DNA of 20,004 bases, taken from NCBI GenBank assembly GCA_028565635.1, contig JAOXYB010009123.1:1-20004 (forward strand), read 5' to 3'. Shown here piece after piece: positions 9,445-18,999 of this stretch; within the stretch, counting starts at the first letter, position 1, and each line of letters starts with the position of its first letter. This stretch comes from Phoronis ovalis (Eukaryota > Phoronida > Phoronidae). The notes beneath the pieces are model-generated. The model was not told the DNA's origin. It ran no database searches and saw nothing but the letters and a program-made list of their open reading frames with translations. Made by a program: the position numbers and the translations under genes.

Positions 9445-9655
9445 GGTTCATACCCCAGGTCAGATGTAAGTTTGACCTGGAATACTTGGTGGTCGTGTTT
9501 GTTCCACAGATGGTACCTCATTGTGCATATTTTCATGCAAATGTAAAGCAATGCCTTTATGATTAAGAGGATGATTTATGAAGATCGTATGCAGATGGTT
9601 ATAGTAGCCCAGGTGGTATTTTAGAATTACTGTGAAAAGGGTTGTTAAGCACTAA
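9445..9655 (+). repeat. Degenerate single copy of the dispersed GATGGCCGACTGG family
   Basis: Landmarks appear in family order though strongly decayed: 'ggtcagatgtaagtttgacctgg.atacttggtggtcgtgtttgttcc' (9461-9505), 'cctcattgtgcatatttt', 'gatgatttatgaagatcgta' and 'ggtggtattttagaattactgtgaaaagg'. The same blocks in the array read tttgacctcgattacttcc, ggtggccatgtttgt, gattcacgaaggccata and ggtgacatttcaaNNtgaccttgagaag. This places a third, isolated copy in the intron between exons 4 and 5. Confidence 0.55.
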
Positions 9656-9822
9656 TCCTAACTTCGATATTTTTTCTCAGGCAACCTATTTTTGTCCATA
9701 ACTTGAAAACTTTTACTTAAAGCGATGGGTTTTAGGTCATAAATAGAGACTAAAATACTGGTCTATTCCCAAGATAAGCTGAGATGGGCACTGCAGATTT
9801 CTTGTTTAAACAGGAGCTGACA

Positions 9823-10235
9823 CTACATATTTGGCTCATGGATGATAGATATTAGAAAATGTTTCGATGTCACTCTAGTTTGTTCAGATAAGAATTCGCT
9901 AGTGCTTCTAATATGGACGGAGACCACTTGCAGAACTTTCCAATAGCTCAGTTTTTCCTTTTTTACCTGCAAGTCTCCCCCATAACATCTGCTCCTGTTG
10001 ATGTATGGAAGCCAGGTAATAGCATTTGCTGTGTTTTCACAAAGAGCATTGAATAGTTGATGTAGCTTAATATGATGATGCATTGCCTCTTGCACTGATT
10101 TAAAATCATGGAAATTGATTTTAGTATCCACTTCTTCTTGGGAACTTGCAAGATAGTAATGACATTTGATGACTGACTATAGGTTGATTTCTCCATGCTA
10201 CTACTATATGTCTTGAGTGTGCAAATCTGCTGCAT
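9823..10235 (-). pseudogene. Possible transposon-derived minus-strand fragment, unrecognised
   Basis: Two overlapping minus-strand frames are open here. One begins MQQICTLKTYSSSMEKSTYS at 10235. The other runs from 10131 through NFHDFKSVQEAMHHHIKLHQ and AITWLPYINRSRCYGGDLQV to 9823. The residue mix is more protein-like than chance A+T-rich translation and the two frames could be one ORF broken by a frameshift near 10130. I do not recognise a family, and no motif of reverse transcriptase, integrase or transposase is visible. It lies antisense to the host gene inside an intron. It could also be a chance open stretch. Confidence 0.3.
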
Positions 10236-10277
10236 GAATTAGCAGTTTTTGTAAAATATGTTACTGTGACAATAAAC

Positions 10278-10278
<1 letters not shown>

Positions 10279-10330
<52 letters not shown>

Positions 10331-10604
10331 TGTGTGTATGTGTGTATGTGTGTATGTGTGTATGTATGTATGTATGTGTGTATGTGTGTATGTGTGTATG
10401 TGTGTATGTGTGTGTATGTGTGTGTGTGTATATGTAATGTATGTAATGTATGTATGTATGTAATGTATGTATGTATGTAATGTATGTAATGTATGTATGT
10501 ATGTATGTATGTATGTATGTATGTATGTATGTATGTATGTATGTATGTATGTATGTATGTATGTATGCTTTTTATGTATGTATGTATGTATGTATGTATA
10601 TATA
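10279..10604 (+). repeat. Long TA / TATG / TGTA microsatellite
   Basis: About 325 bases of nearly pure short tandem repeat are present: first (TA)n to about 10302, then (TATG)n, stretches of TGTGTATG, interspersed TGTAATG units around 10430-10490, a long uninterrupted TATG run to about 10565, one interruption (ctttt), more TATG, and a short (TA)n close. The zoned order suggests slippage followed by point mutation and further expansion. It is likely to be highly length-variable between individuals. Confidence 0.97.
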
Positions 10605-11205
10605 TTGTGTTAGCAGTGTTTGATTAAGTTCTGAATAGACTATTTGCATGCTACAGACCCTTTCAATACCAGCATCTTTTAGTTAATATACACAAAACTT
10701 GTTTTTTGTTAAATCTGACTTTAGAAAAGCTTTAACCGGTGAACATTTAACAAAATAAAAAATATTAATAAACAATTGTTTATGTATTGATATGCTCACA
10801 AAAAGGAGAGTATTTCTTAGATCAAAGAACATATGAATTTGTTTTGGTTTTAGCTCAGCATGCAAAGGATGCATTTTGTGAATAAATTGCAGAACTACCT
10901 CATTTTTTATTCACAGAATGCGACATGCTGGAGTCATATGGGTCCAAGACTATTGACTTCACCAAATACATGCAAAAGTCTATTGATTTATCAGTAATGT
11001 AGTATGTCACAGGAGGCTCTTCTTATTTGTCTTAAAGTGTAAGAATATCATGCAGAGTATCATGATCAGACATTTATTCAGCAGATACAGATTACACAAG
11101 TAATTTAAAAAGTTTTAATTCATAGTATAATCTTGGAAATTTTTAGGACATTAGAGGAATTTTTTGTTACTTTCTGATTAATATATTAAATATTTTGGAC
11201 TACAG
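10605..11205. other. Intron before exon 5, no supported gene
   Basis: This is non-coding A+T-rich sequence. A short open segment after a strong acceptor-like tract (ttttttattcacag, ending 10916) reads plausibly as protein in one frame (ECDMLESYGSKTIDFTKYM from about 10919). Using it as an exon to the nearest donor-like gt would add 77 bases and break the phase-0 join between exons 4 and 5, so it is not called. The final bases gactacag are the acceptor of exon 5. Confidence 0.4.
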
Positions 11206-11473
11206 GTTCTTCGTACTTGGAACCAGCGTTCGTTATCTAATAAAGTAAATGAAGCAGGCCGCAAGCTACTGGAGACTGACATAAATGAGCAAAAAGACAA
11301 GATCAAATCTGAATTCCATCTAGGTGAAACAGAACATGATGTACTGACATTGGCAGCTCTTAAAAAGAAAAAGGGGGTGCCTCGTAAGCAAGTAGGAATC
11401 AAAGAGGAAGAGAGTCAGGGAAATGAGGAATTGAAAGCACTTGAAGCTACTATGCTCAGGTTATCAAAGCAAG
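11206..11473 (+). CDS. CFAP54: CFAP54-like protein, exon 5 (charged linker)
   Basis: This 268-bp exon enters in phase 0 and leaves one base (G) of a split codon completed by exon 6 as Ala. The acceptor is gactacag and the donor is gtaatt. It encodes 89 full codons beginning VLRTWNQRSLSNKVNEAGRK. The middle and end are very rich in Lys and Glu, including the KKKKG run and IKEEESQGNEELKALEATM, so this is probably a flexible or coiled-coil linker between helical blocks. Such basic and acidic inserts are typical of rapidly evolving parts of large ciliary scaffolds. The open frame is clean on the + strand; a minus-strand open frame over the same place is a shadow. Confidence 0.85.
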
Positions 11474-11569
11474 GTAATTATTTTGGCTTACAGTGATATA
11501 AAGCTTTAAAATAGATTGTATATAACACTTTCTATTGGGTTATGCTATGATCGTGATCATAAGTTCGAT

Positions 11570-12780
11570 CCATTTAAAAATAGTCTAAGTGACATTTAAG
11601 AATGATTATGAAAAATACTGATTGGAATCTTTGACATTTTTGTACACAACACTTTTTTGTCTTGCGATAACAGCTTCAGTTTTTACCCGATCAGCTTCAT
11701 ATTTGTTACAGAGTAATACAGGTCAAAGTCCAGGTATGTTATAATTCTGACCTTGGTAATTTCTAATATGACTAGCAACCATCTTTGTTCCTGAGCGGAT
11801 ATGTCACATTGCACCTATTTCAGGAAATATGAAGCGTTGATTAGATGATTTGAAGGTGGATTCATGAAGGCCATAGATTGGTGGATTAGGCTAGGTGACA
11901 TTTTGAGTGTCCTTAAAAATGGGTCAAATGCCGATTTGAATCAAAAAAAATTGTTGTTTATGTCGCTTCTTTGCCTGGCATTAACTGCTTCAGTTTTATC
12001 TGATTAGCATTACATTGGTACAGGGTAAATATGTGTCAAAATACTGGACTTATAATTTTGACTTTGACTGGTTGCCATGTCTATTCCGGAGAAGGCACAT
12101 CACATTATGCCACTGCCAAGGAAGACAAATCATTGACTGGGTGATTTAAAGGTGGATTCACGAAGACAATAGCTTGATGAGCTAGATGGCAAATTATCTT
12201 TGAGAAGTAGGTCAAATGCCGATCCGAATTTTGACATTTATGGTTGAGCATTACATTTTTTCTGTATCGCAATATCTGCTTTAGTTTTTATCTAATCAGT
12301 TTCATAATCAATATAGGATAAATACAGGTCAAAGTCCAGTTCAGTTATAAATTTGACATGGATCACTACCATTATGGCCGACTGGCATCCTTGTTTGTTC
12401 TTGACATTGTACATCGCAGTAACAACTTCAGTTTTATTACCACGGATATTGGTAGAGCTGTAGGTCACATAAATCCGAGTTCAGACATGTTCACGTGACT
12501 CTCAAGAGGTTCAAAAATGCCCCATTAAATATGATACCATTAACCGATTGACCCCAAAATTTGAGGAACTCGAGCCATCGTCGATACCTACAATGTGTGA
12601 AAAGATCATGATTCTTCATATAGTAAGTTTTGAAGATATTTGGTGGAAAGACAGATGGACACTCAAAATTTAGTAGTATAGATTAGCTTCACATTTGGTA
12701 TTGGGTAAGTGGTATAGGGTGCCATCTAGTCTCATAAAAACTGGAGAAGTATATGCCCACCAACCTATGACCTTCTCAAA
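11570..12780 (+). repeat. Second mosaic array of the dispersed repeat, left of the retroelement
   Basis: This is the same family as at 1085-2960, more decayed. Cores are visible near 11763 (tctaatatgactagcaaccatctttg), 12061 (gactggttgccatgtctatt) and 12367 (attatggccgactggcatcc). The cttcagtttttacccgatca and tatttgttacagagtaa blocks occur near 11670-11720, with repeats of them near 11988 and 12285 and a partial one at 12690-12708. Spacing of cores is about 300 bases, so only long-type units are clear here. The last 40 bases include a piece in inverted orientation (12751-12776). The array is in the intron between exons 5 and 6. Confidence 0.75.
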
Positions 12781-13541
12781 ACAGTTTGTGATACAAAATA
12801 CCTTGGTGTCACCATCCCTAGCAATCTGTCCTGGAACAGCCACGTCTCCTCTATCACAAAGAAAGCCAACTCCACAGTTGGCTTCCTCAGACGCAACATT
12901 GGCAAATGTCCTCAGTCAGTCAAGAAGCAAGCATACACCACCTTTGTTTGACCTACTCTTGAGTACGCTTGCACTGTGTGGTCTCCGTACACACAAGTTA
13001 ACAAGAACAAGCTTGAAGCTGTTCAACATAGAGCAGCCAGAATGATCCAGTCAAACTACAGGCAGCTGAGTAGCCCCACAGCCATGCTAGAGGAACTCAA
13101 TATCTCCCCCTTTTAACAAAAGGCGAGACGCACTCAAGCTGATCATCATGTACAAGACTCTACATCATCATGTTGCTGTCAACACTGGCAACCTACACAT
13201 TACTACAAGAGGACATCACTGGAAACTCGCAGTCCCTTTTTGACGCGTCAACAATCATCTCTACTCCTTCTTTCCATCAACCATTCGGGAACAGTCTACC
13301 ACCAGAGGTTGCAGCTGCACAAACATGTGACTCTTTTAGACGCGCAGTGGCAAACTGGCTTTTACTGGCCACTCCAGCTGAGCCTGCTTGAGGTCCATTA
13401 ATGCAATGACCGGTTTTATCTGCACATCTCACATTGCACTGTAAATGCACATCTATCATTTCAACTGTCTGCACCTGCGCAGGCATTAGTGTGAATTACC
13501 ATATTTGGGAGATGCACTGTATGTGGAAGAAGAAGAAGAAG
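12780..13541 (+). pseudogene. 3' end of a Jockey-like non-LTR retrotransposon, degraded
   Basis: In the frame of 12784 the translation gives TVCDTKYLGVTIPSNLSWNS, KANSTVGFLRRNIGKC, a stop at 12949 where Arg or Leu is expected, PTLEYACTVWSPY, then LEAVQHRAARMIQSNYR. After a frame change near 13111 comes KRRDALKLIIMYKTLHHHVA. After another near 13285 comes NSLPPEVAAAQTCDSFRRAV, ending at a stop at 13389-13391. This order (YLGV-I...LSW..H, FLRRN, LEYA..VW.P, Q.RAAR, R...L...YK, W..LP) is the C-terminal part of the reverse-transcriptase ORF of Jockey-clade-like LINEs. A 3' untranslated stretch follows and ends in a GAA-repeat tail (13526-13541). The 5' part is missing. At least two stops and two frameshifts make it inactive. 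Confidence 0.85.
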
Positions 13542-13890
13542 TGCATAATATAATTTTGATCTTGATCACTTCCAATATGACCATGTTTGTCCCAAGAGTG
13601 TACATCAGATTGCGTCATGTGTAGGATAAGCAAAGTGTTGACTGGACAATTGGAAGATTGGTTTATGAATGTCATAGGTGGGTAGGTGGGTAGGTGGGTG
13701 TATTAGATTAGATAGAATTTTAGAATGACCTTGAAAAGTGAATTAAATGCTGAGCCCAATCTTTGACATTTATTGTATCTGGTGCTCTGGGCAGCACATA
13801 CAGGCTGCAATGTGATGTATACCTAGGGATGTGATGGGCATCTGACATGACAAATATCTTGTTTATTATAATACAATTACAATGTAATTA
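13542..13890 (+). repeat. Dispersed repeat array, right of the retroelement, with family end
   Basis: Directly after the GAA tail the repeat resumes mid-unit: tataattttgatcttgatca, then a core tccaatatgaccatgtttgt. Further on come a 'gttgactggacaattggaagattggtttatgaatgtcatag' type block, a gggtaggt run in triplicate (about 13680-13700), the 'gaccttgaaaagtgaattaaatgctgag' type block, and a terminal block (about 13790-13870) matching 828-915. The return of family sequence right after the tail suggests that the retroelement landed inside an existing array. Confidence 0.75.
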
Positions 13891-13938
13891 TTTTCTAAAC
13901 CAGAGAAATATTTCTCATTTAATGATTTGTTTTTTCAG

Positions 13939-14031
13939 CTCAAAGCGAACATGAATTGACTGGCAATGAAGATCCTAACATACTGCATGCTTATATTGCA
14001 TATCTACCTAGCAAAATAGCTTACAAAGAAG
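13939..14031 (+). CDS. CFAP54: CFAP54-like protein, exon 6
   Basis: This 93-bp exon brings two bases (CT) that complete the Ala codon from exon 5, then 30 codons, then one base (G) that opens the Val codon finished by exon 7. The acceptor tttgttttttcag is very strong and the donor is gtgagt. It encodes QSEHELTGNEDPNILHAYIA followed by YLPSKIAYKE. The short length made it easy to miss as an open frame; it was found from the phase left open by exon 5. The segment passes from the acidic linker back to a helical region. Skipping it (31 codons in all) would keep the frame. Confidence 0.8.
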
Positions 14032-15900
14032 GTGAGTAATTCATGCCTGTATGGACATATCACTTGGAGAGCAGGTACTTTATTTCTTGCCTTGTTTGAT
14101 GTTTAACATAGTGAATATCGCTCGACACAATTTATTCACACTTATACCTTAAGCTAAATTTTAGCTAATTAAATGAAACAATAGTCAGACAAAATTATAT
14201 ATATATATTGAGAAAGCATACAATTAAACTAGTATGTAAATCCGTAATTTATTTTTCTCTAACTAGATCCTATGACCTGTACAAAAGTATACAATTTGGG
14301 GTAAAACATTAAGTTTTTGAAATATAAAATTTAAAAGAATATAAGTCAAAAAGCACTAAAGCTATATAGTTGAAATTTTATACAAATTATCTTTACATAT
14401 ATAGCTACAAAACTGTTTCTCAGGTTTTTTTTAAATTTTACTTTGTTCAAGAGATATGAATTTTCAAAGTTTATATATCAGAAAAAAATCTACAAAATTG
14501 AGGTGATGAGTAAAATTTTTAAAATCTGAGACACTGTTTTGTCAAATGACCTACTCAGAGAAAAATAAATTACAGATTCAGAAAGTTTGAGTTGAGTATA
14601 CTTTCAGAATATATGTAGTTTTGTTTGTCCGTCTTTCATTTAAATAGCCAAAATTTAACTTAAAGTATATTATATGAATAAATTGTGCCGAACAATAATC
14701 TCTACCTTATGTGACAGCTAAAATGCAGCTGTTGGTTTCTTTGTTCAGTGCTTAAATTTGTGACTAAATTTTGTTTGAATTTCAAAGGATCAATATCATT
14801 TTAAGGGGAAAATGAATTGTTAGTGTTTTCTAAAGCCACACTAAGCAGGTTGTACTTAATTCTTGTATTGGGTAACTCGCACTAACTTGGTATAACTAAC
14901 TTGATGCTCATCTTCTGTTATTTTTGTTATCAATAATTACGCAATGATTTGTTGTTTTTCTATGGCTACTATTTAAATCAAACCAGCAAACATGCATTAT
15001 AAGCCTAGTCATGATCTGTGGCCTTTTTGAAATCTGCTGTTCAAGCTTCCATTATAATAGGGAGCTTATGTACAAGCATTTCAGTTAATTAGAACATGTA
15101 AAAGAAATTAAACAATGAGAATGAAATGGAAGCATGTAACAGAATCTGTTTATAACAGCAAATAGCCATATATATTACAAAAAATGTATTCCCCTGCAGG
15201 CATAACGTTTGTTGATATATATCAGCTGTGAATTATTCTGACCGAGATAATTTTCCATATTCTTTTCATGCAATGAATTAGCTAGTATTCATCGGAAATT
15301 AACAGCATTGCAAAGATGTAGCTGTTTCTAGATAACATGGTATATCAAGATTATATATCAAGCACAAAGTTTACTTTTGCGTTCTGATTTTGATTTACCA
15401 AGGAGATAATGCTCATAGGCTATCTTTGATGTGTTTTTTGGTTGAAAAAAAGGTTTTAAAAAGCACATATTAGTATTTATCCAAATAAGTGTGCCAAATA
15501 ATATGGATATGATTTTTAATTAAATTTAATTTATCATAGCAAAAATGTTTGTGTCTATGTTATTACTAAGAATTTTAAAATTCAATTCAAAATCATTCAC
15601 GTATAATTTTGTGTCATCCTTTACTTCAGATATTTATAACTTTGGAACCCAGGATCTAGTCAAACCTTTTTACCAATTGAATGAATTGGGTTTCTGGGTC
15701 AAGTCGCATACATGGGTATTCAAAAATCCATAATAAATAAATTGCATAGGTTGCATTCAAACGCAGCCTGATGCTGTTATTGTATTATGAGGATTATTTT
15801 ATCACAATATCACCCAAAATGCCAGTTCGTAGCTGGTTTAAAAACCTTTACTCAGTGTTTTCTACTTTTACTTCTACATGGTTACTCAGGAGGATCTATT
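14032..15900. other. A+T-rich part of the largest intron, no gene seen
   Basis: The intron between exons 6 and 7 is about 3.75 kb, the longest complete one in the window. Its first half is A+T-rich and shows no coding exon, RNA gene or recognised repeat family. An open stretch on the + strand at 15545-15733 (62 codons, including QDLVKPFYQLNELGFWVKSH) is not bounded by usable splice sites in the required phase and is not recognised; it may be an element remnant or chance. Confidence 0.45.
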
Positions 15901-16089
15901 GACGTAACTAATGGTGCATGAAACATTAAAAGTGCTGTGCTGGATAAAATTACTGCAGTTTTGTAGTAAATGTGTATGCACCATGTGGTGGCCTGCCAGA
16001 TGTGCTGCTGGCTCAAGGTCTATCATAACTGCGAGTTGGCAGAGTCATCTGTAGTTCATCACTATATAAGGCTGATAGTAGATCTGTGC

Positions 16090-17150
16090 GGAATTTGTCA
16101 ACTTTTGATTGTTGTAGTAAGCCATGTTGTAACATCGGTATAAAGAATTTTACGGAGCATGCTGATCCTTGCAACAAATCGTCTGGTTTGCCATTTCAGT
16201 TGTTCTAGCATGTCAGTGACACTTGAGCGCTGGCCATAATCTCCAGATACAAATCTAGCAGCTTTCCGCTGAATAGGTTCCCATGTGCATATATGTGCTG
16301 AATATGTGCGTAATCCAGGTTGGGTCGAACTAATTTCTTGTATTTGACTGTAGATGAGCATATATGAAGGTATCTGCATAGAAAGTTGGTTAGCTATTTC
16401 TGTGTTTTTTGATATGTGACAATTCCATGACAAGTCTTCAGATATTTTTATGCCGAAATAGGGTTGGTGTTTGACCTGTTTGAGTGATTTTCCCATCATT
16501 TTATAGATGGTGTTGATGGGAATTTTCTTTCTTTCTTGTGATACGAAGAACAAACCATTTATCTGGGTAGAAAATCATTTGCCCTTTTTTGCCCAATTTA
16601 GTAATACACTAAAGGTCATTCTGTTGTATTCTACTATCTTGAAGTGTTTTCATAGGCAATACAAAAACAGACATCAGCAAAAAAATCTACGTTTAGAGAG
16701 ATTTGATCCATTTTCAGAGATATCATATATGTGTAGGAGGAACATAAGCAGTCCTAATACTGTTTCTTGGAGAACTCCTGATTTGACCTTACATTCATTC
16801 GATGATGATCCATCTATCAATAAATATTACTGCATTAGTTTGAACCGCAGCAGAAATCTTTATGAAAATTTAAATCTTAACATCACAAAAACCATTCGCA
16901 TTCTAAAATTTTAATGTTCCCGCTGCTGTTCAAGCTAAGGCCTTTGCCTCATAACTAATGTCTTTATTATAAAATGCAATGTAACAAACAAAATACTCTA
17001 TACCACAATGTTGCATTTCATTTCAAACGATAGTAAGTAAGAGCCTATTATGTGGTACTGTGTCAAATGCCTCATATGCCTTGTCACTCCATGTGTTTCT
17101 TTTGAGAAAAAGTGGCTTGATTGAATACGGGAAATAGGGGCAAAATATGT
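16090..17150 (-). pseudogene. Reverse-transcriptase relic of a Jockey-like retrotransposon, antisense
   Basis: Read on the minus strand through several frameshifts, the order of reverse-transcriptase motifs is intact: AFDTVPH (codons over 17051-17070), VKSGVLQETVLGLLMFLL (about 16742-16798), FADVC (16667-16681, where active enzymes have FADD), then QMIFYPDKW, KIPINTIYKMMGKSLKQVKH, YFGIKISEDLSWNCHIS, IQRKAARFVSGDYGQRSSVT and DMLEQLKW. The last part is an open stretch of 151 codons (16553-16098). It is the same broad clade as the + strand relic at 12780-13541 but a different subfamily, since the middle differs (GDYGQRSSVTDMLEQLKW against SNYRQLSSPTAMLEELN). The catalytic second Asp is replaced by Val and the frame is broken repeatedly, so it is dead. 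The 5' endonuclease part is not seen. Confidence 0.85.
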
Positions 17151-17785
17151 GCTGATTAGAAAAATAATTGGACTGCAGTCTATATTATAAGTCAAATTTA
17201 CATAATAATAACAGCAGCAATGTATAAAAATAGTTTAGAAATGTAAATCCATAAAGAAAAATTGTACCAATTGACACAAAAAAAGCAACAGCTTATACAA
17301 GAATACATACCATTTCCTTAGTTTTACTGATTGAATCGTTATAGTTAATTATTAATATTTATTAAATTAATTTTTTTTGAAATTGCATGATTACGACAAT
17401 ATAAATACAAGTAGGGTTAAATTCACCATAGAAATTAGTTATTCTTAGTCTGGTTGATAAGGCATTTGATTATCAAGTTTAGTGAAATAAATGATATTAT
17501 TTTCCATTATTTATTCTTTATTTTAACTTAAATTTGAAATTACAACATGTAAAGTATTTTATTCTAGACAAAAAACGTTAAAAACCTCAGTGATATACCT
17601 TTATAGAGAATTAAACGCAATGAATATGCATTTACTAGTAATCAAATACTAAACACCTGATATATGTAGGACATATTTTACATAAAATTATGTTTCGCGT
17701 TCATTATTCTACTGACTTCTGGTTTTAACCAAAAATTGTACTGGTTTTAACTACAAAAATCATATCTTGTTACTTTTCATTTTAG
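17151..17785. other. Intron remainder before exon 7, no gene seen
   Basis: This is A+T-rich sequence with long runs of T and A and no coding signal. The 5' limit of the reverse-transcriptase relic is uncertain and may reach a little into this stretch. The end forms the acceptor of exon 7 (ttttcattttag). Confidence 0.45.
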
Positions 17786-17912
17786 TGGCAAAATTCAAGC
17801 GACGCACTCGATACTTGGAATTCCTTGTGATAGTTGTACAGAAAGCATTAACAGAGGGATTACCCCAACAAGCTATTGACTGGTGTGAGGATGCTCTTAC
17901 TTGGATGAACAA
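17786..17912 (+). CDS. CFAP54: CFAP54-like protein, exon 7
   Basis: This 127-bp exon starts with TG to complete Val from exon 6, gives 41 codons and leaves AA of a Lys codon finished by exon 8. The acceptor cttttcattttag is strong. The donor is gtaatc after AACAA, without the usual G at the last exon base, so it is the weakest donor here. It encodes AKFKRRTRYLEFLVIVVQKA followed by LTEGLPQQAIDWCEDALTWM. That pair of helices with the GLPQQAIDWCEDAL turn has the form of a TPR or similar solenoid repeat. If the intron is not removed, the reading ends at once: AAG is followed by TAA at 17914-17916. Confidence 0.85.
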
Positions 17913-18847
17913 GTAATCTATCAAACTTCTAGGAAACTCTGTACATAACCATTTGTTGGGAAATGTCATTGTAGTCCACAGCACTTTTATCACCCTTCAA
18001 TATTATGTAACTTTTATTGCTTGTCTAATAGAAGCTAAAGAGTTACAAGAGGCAGTTTAGTTATGACTTTGATACATATATATTGTGTACAATTTGATAT
18101 AAAAATTAGGCAATCGATATTTAATACACAGGTGCACATTCACATTTCTAGGAATAGTAACCTTGATGTAAATTTTCGGAGATATAGATTAAAAAACTTT
18201 TTTTAAATGCATCTTCTCTGGAACAGTAACAGGTTATTATATGAGCTGCTTCCAGGTGCAGCACAAATAAATACCACAACCTGTATTTGCAGAAACTTAG
18301 ATAAAACATGATGTGCTTACTCATAAAATGCATCTCATTTGGCAATTGTAAACTTTATTGCAAGTAAACAGGTTTTGGTTTGCATATAAACTTCATTGCA
18401 AGTAAACAGGTTTTGGTTTGCATATAAGACAAATATACAAGATAGCGATTTGACATATTTTTGAAGGCAAAAAAAAGGAAAAATTTTGCCTCTTTTTTGA
18501 CTACCCACCTCTTGCTGATTTCCATTTTCAGCCAAGCCATTTTTTTATAAATGTTTTACAGATTGCACTTATAAAACCATGAGTACCAGGTCTAAAAAAC
18601 TACAATTCTGAATGTTATCTTTTGTTTCCACTTTGCACTTCTTACTTCCTTACATACAGTTGCATTTGATAACAGTTTTATACCCATCTCACTTAGTGAG
18701 AGTTTGGAAATATTTTTTTTAATATCGAAATATCTCATTTCCCAATTATTACGGTGGGGAGGCAAATTAGTGGTGTGCTCTCATTATATGAGAATCGTGG
18801 TTCGTTTTCTAGTATATTATAAAAATGATATTTCTTATACTTTGCAG
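17913..18847. other. Intron between exons 7 and 8, no gene besides a 38-bp duplication
   Basis: This is non-coding. The short minus-strand open frames at 18148-18540 overlap the 38-bp tandem duplication and are not recognised as genes. The acceptor of exon 8 is tttatactttgcag. Confidence 0.5.
18351..18426 (+). repeat. 38-bp tandem duplication
   Basis: Two adjacent copies of a 38-bp unit (18351-18388 and 18389-18426), containing attgcaagtaaacaggtttt, differ at one position, T at 18356 against C at 18394. Only two copies exist. It is a simple recent duplication within the intron. Confidence 0.95.
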
Positions 18848-18965
18848 GCGTAATGAAGCAATTGTTGGCAACAAAACAGTGATGAATAAACAACCGGGTG
18901 GAGTTATTGCCATTGCCGGAGATGATCCTAAAAAATGTATAGCAGCTATGGTAGAGTATAGTAAG
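18848..18965 (+). CDS. CFAP54: CFAP54-like protein, exon 8
   Basis: This 118-bp exon begins with G completing Lys from exon 7 and continues for 39 codons, RNEAIVGNKTVMNKQPGGVI then AIAGDDPKKCIAAMVEYSK, ending in phase 0. The acceptor is actttgcag and the donor is gtgaga. The QPGGVIAIAGDDPKK part is Gly- and Pro-containing and probably a loop or linker, followed by a short helix. The join MNK|RNEAIV across exons 7 and 8 reads as one continuous helix-to-loop passage. No motif of known chemistry is present. GGVIAIAGDDP is not a complete nucleotide-binding loop: it lacks the GK(S/T) ending. Confidence 0.8.
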
Positions 18966-18999
18966 GTGAGATTGTTTTGTGAAAAAACTATTTAGCTAC

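Noticed and set aside
11178-11402. 74-codon minus-strand open frame
   Set aside because: It is the shadow of exon 5, which has good splice sites and continues the host gene's frame.
12695-13045. 116-codon + strand open frame
   Set aside because: The retrotransposon relic is read in a different frame here, and that frame gives the recognisable motifs. This frame is an overlap artefact.
13277-13486. Minus-strand open frame with CXXXC-like residues
   Set aside because: It lies antisense to the last coding part and 3' region of the retrotransposon relic, which explains the open stretch.
16507-16914. 135-codon + strand open frame
   Set aside because: It is antisense to the reverse-transcriptase relic, whose minus-strand motifs are clear.
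18869-18965. GGVIAIAGDDPKK as a nucleotide-binding P-loop
   Set aside because: The GxxxxGK(S/T) pattern is not met; the segment is more likely a loop.
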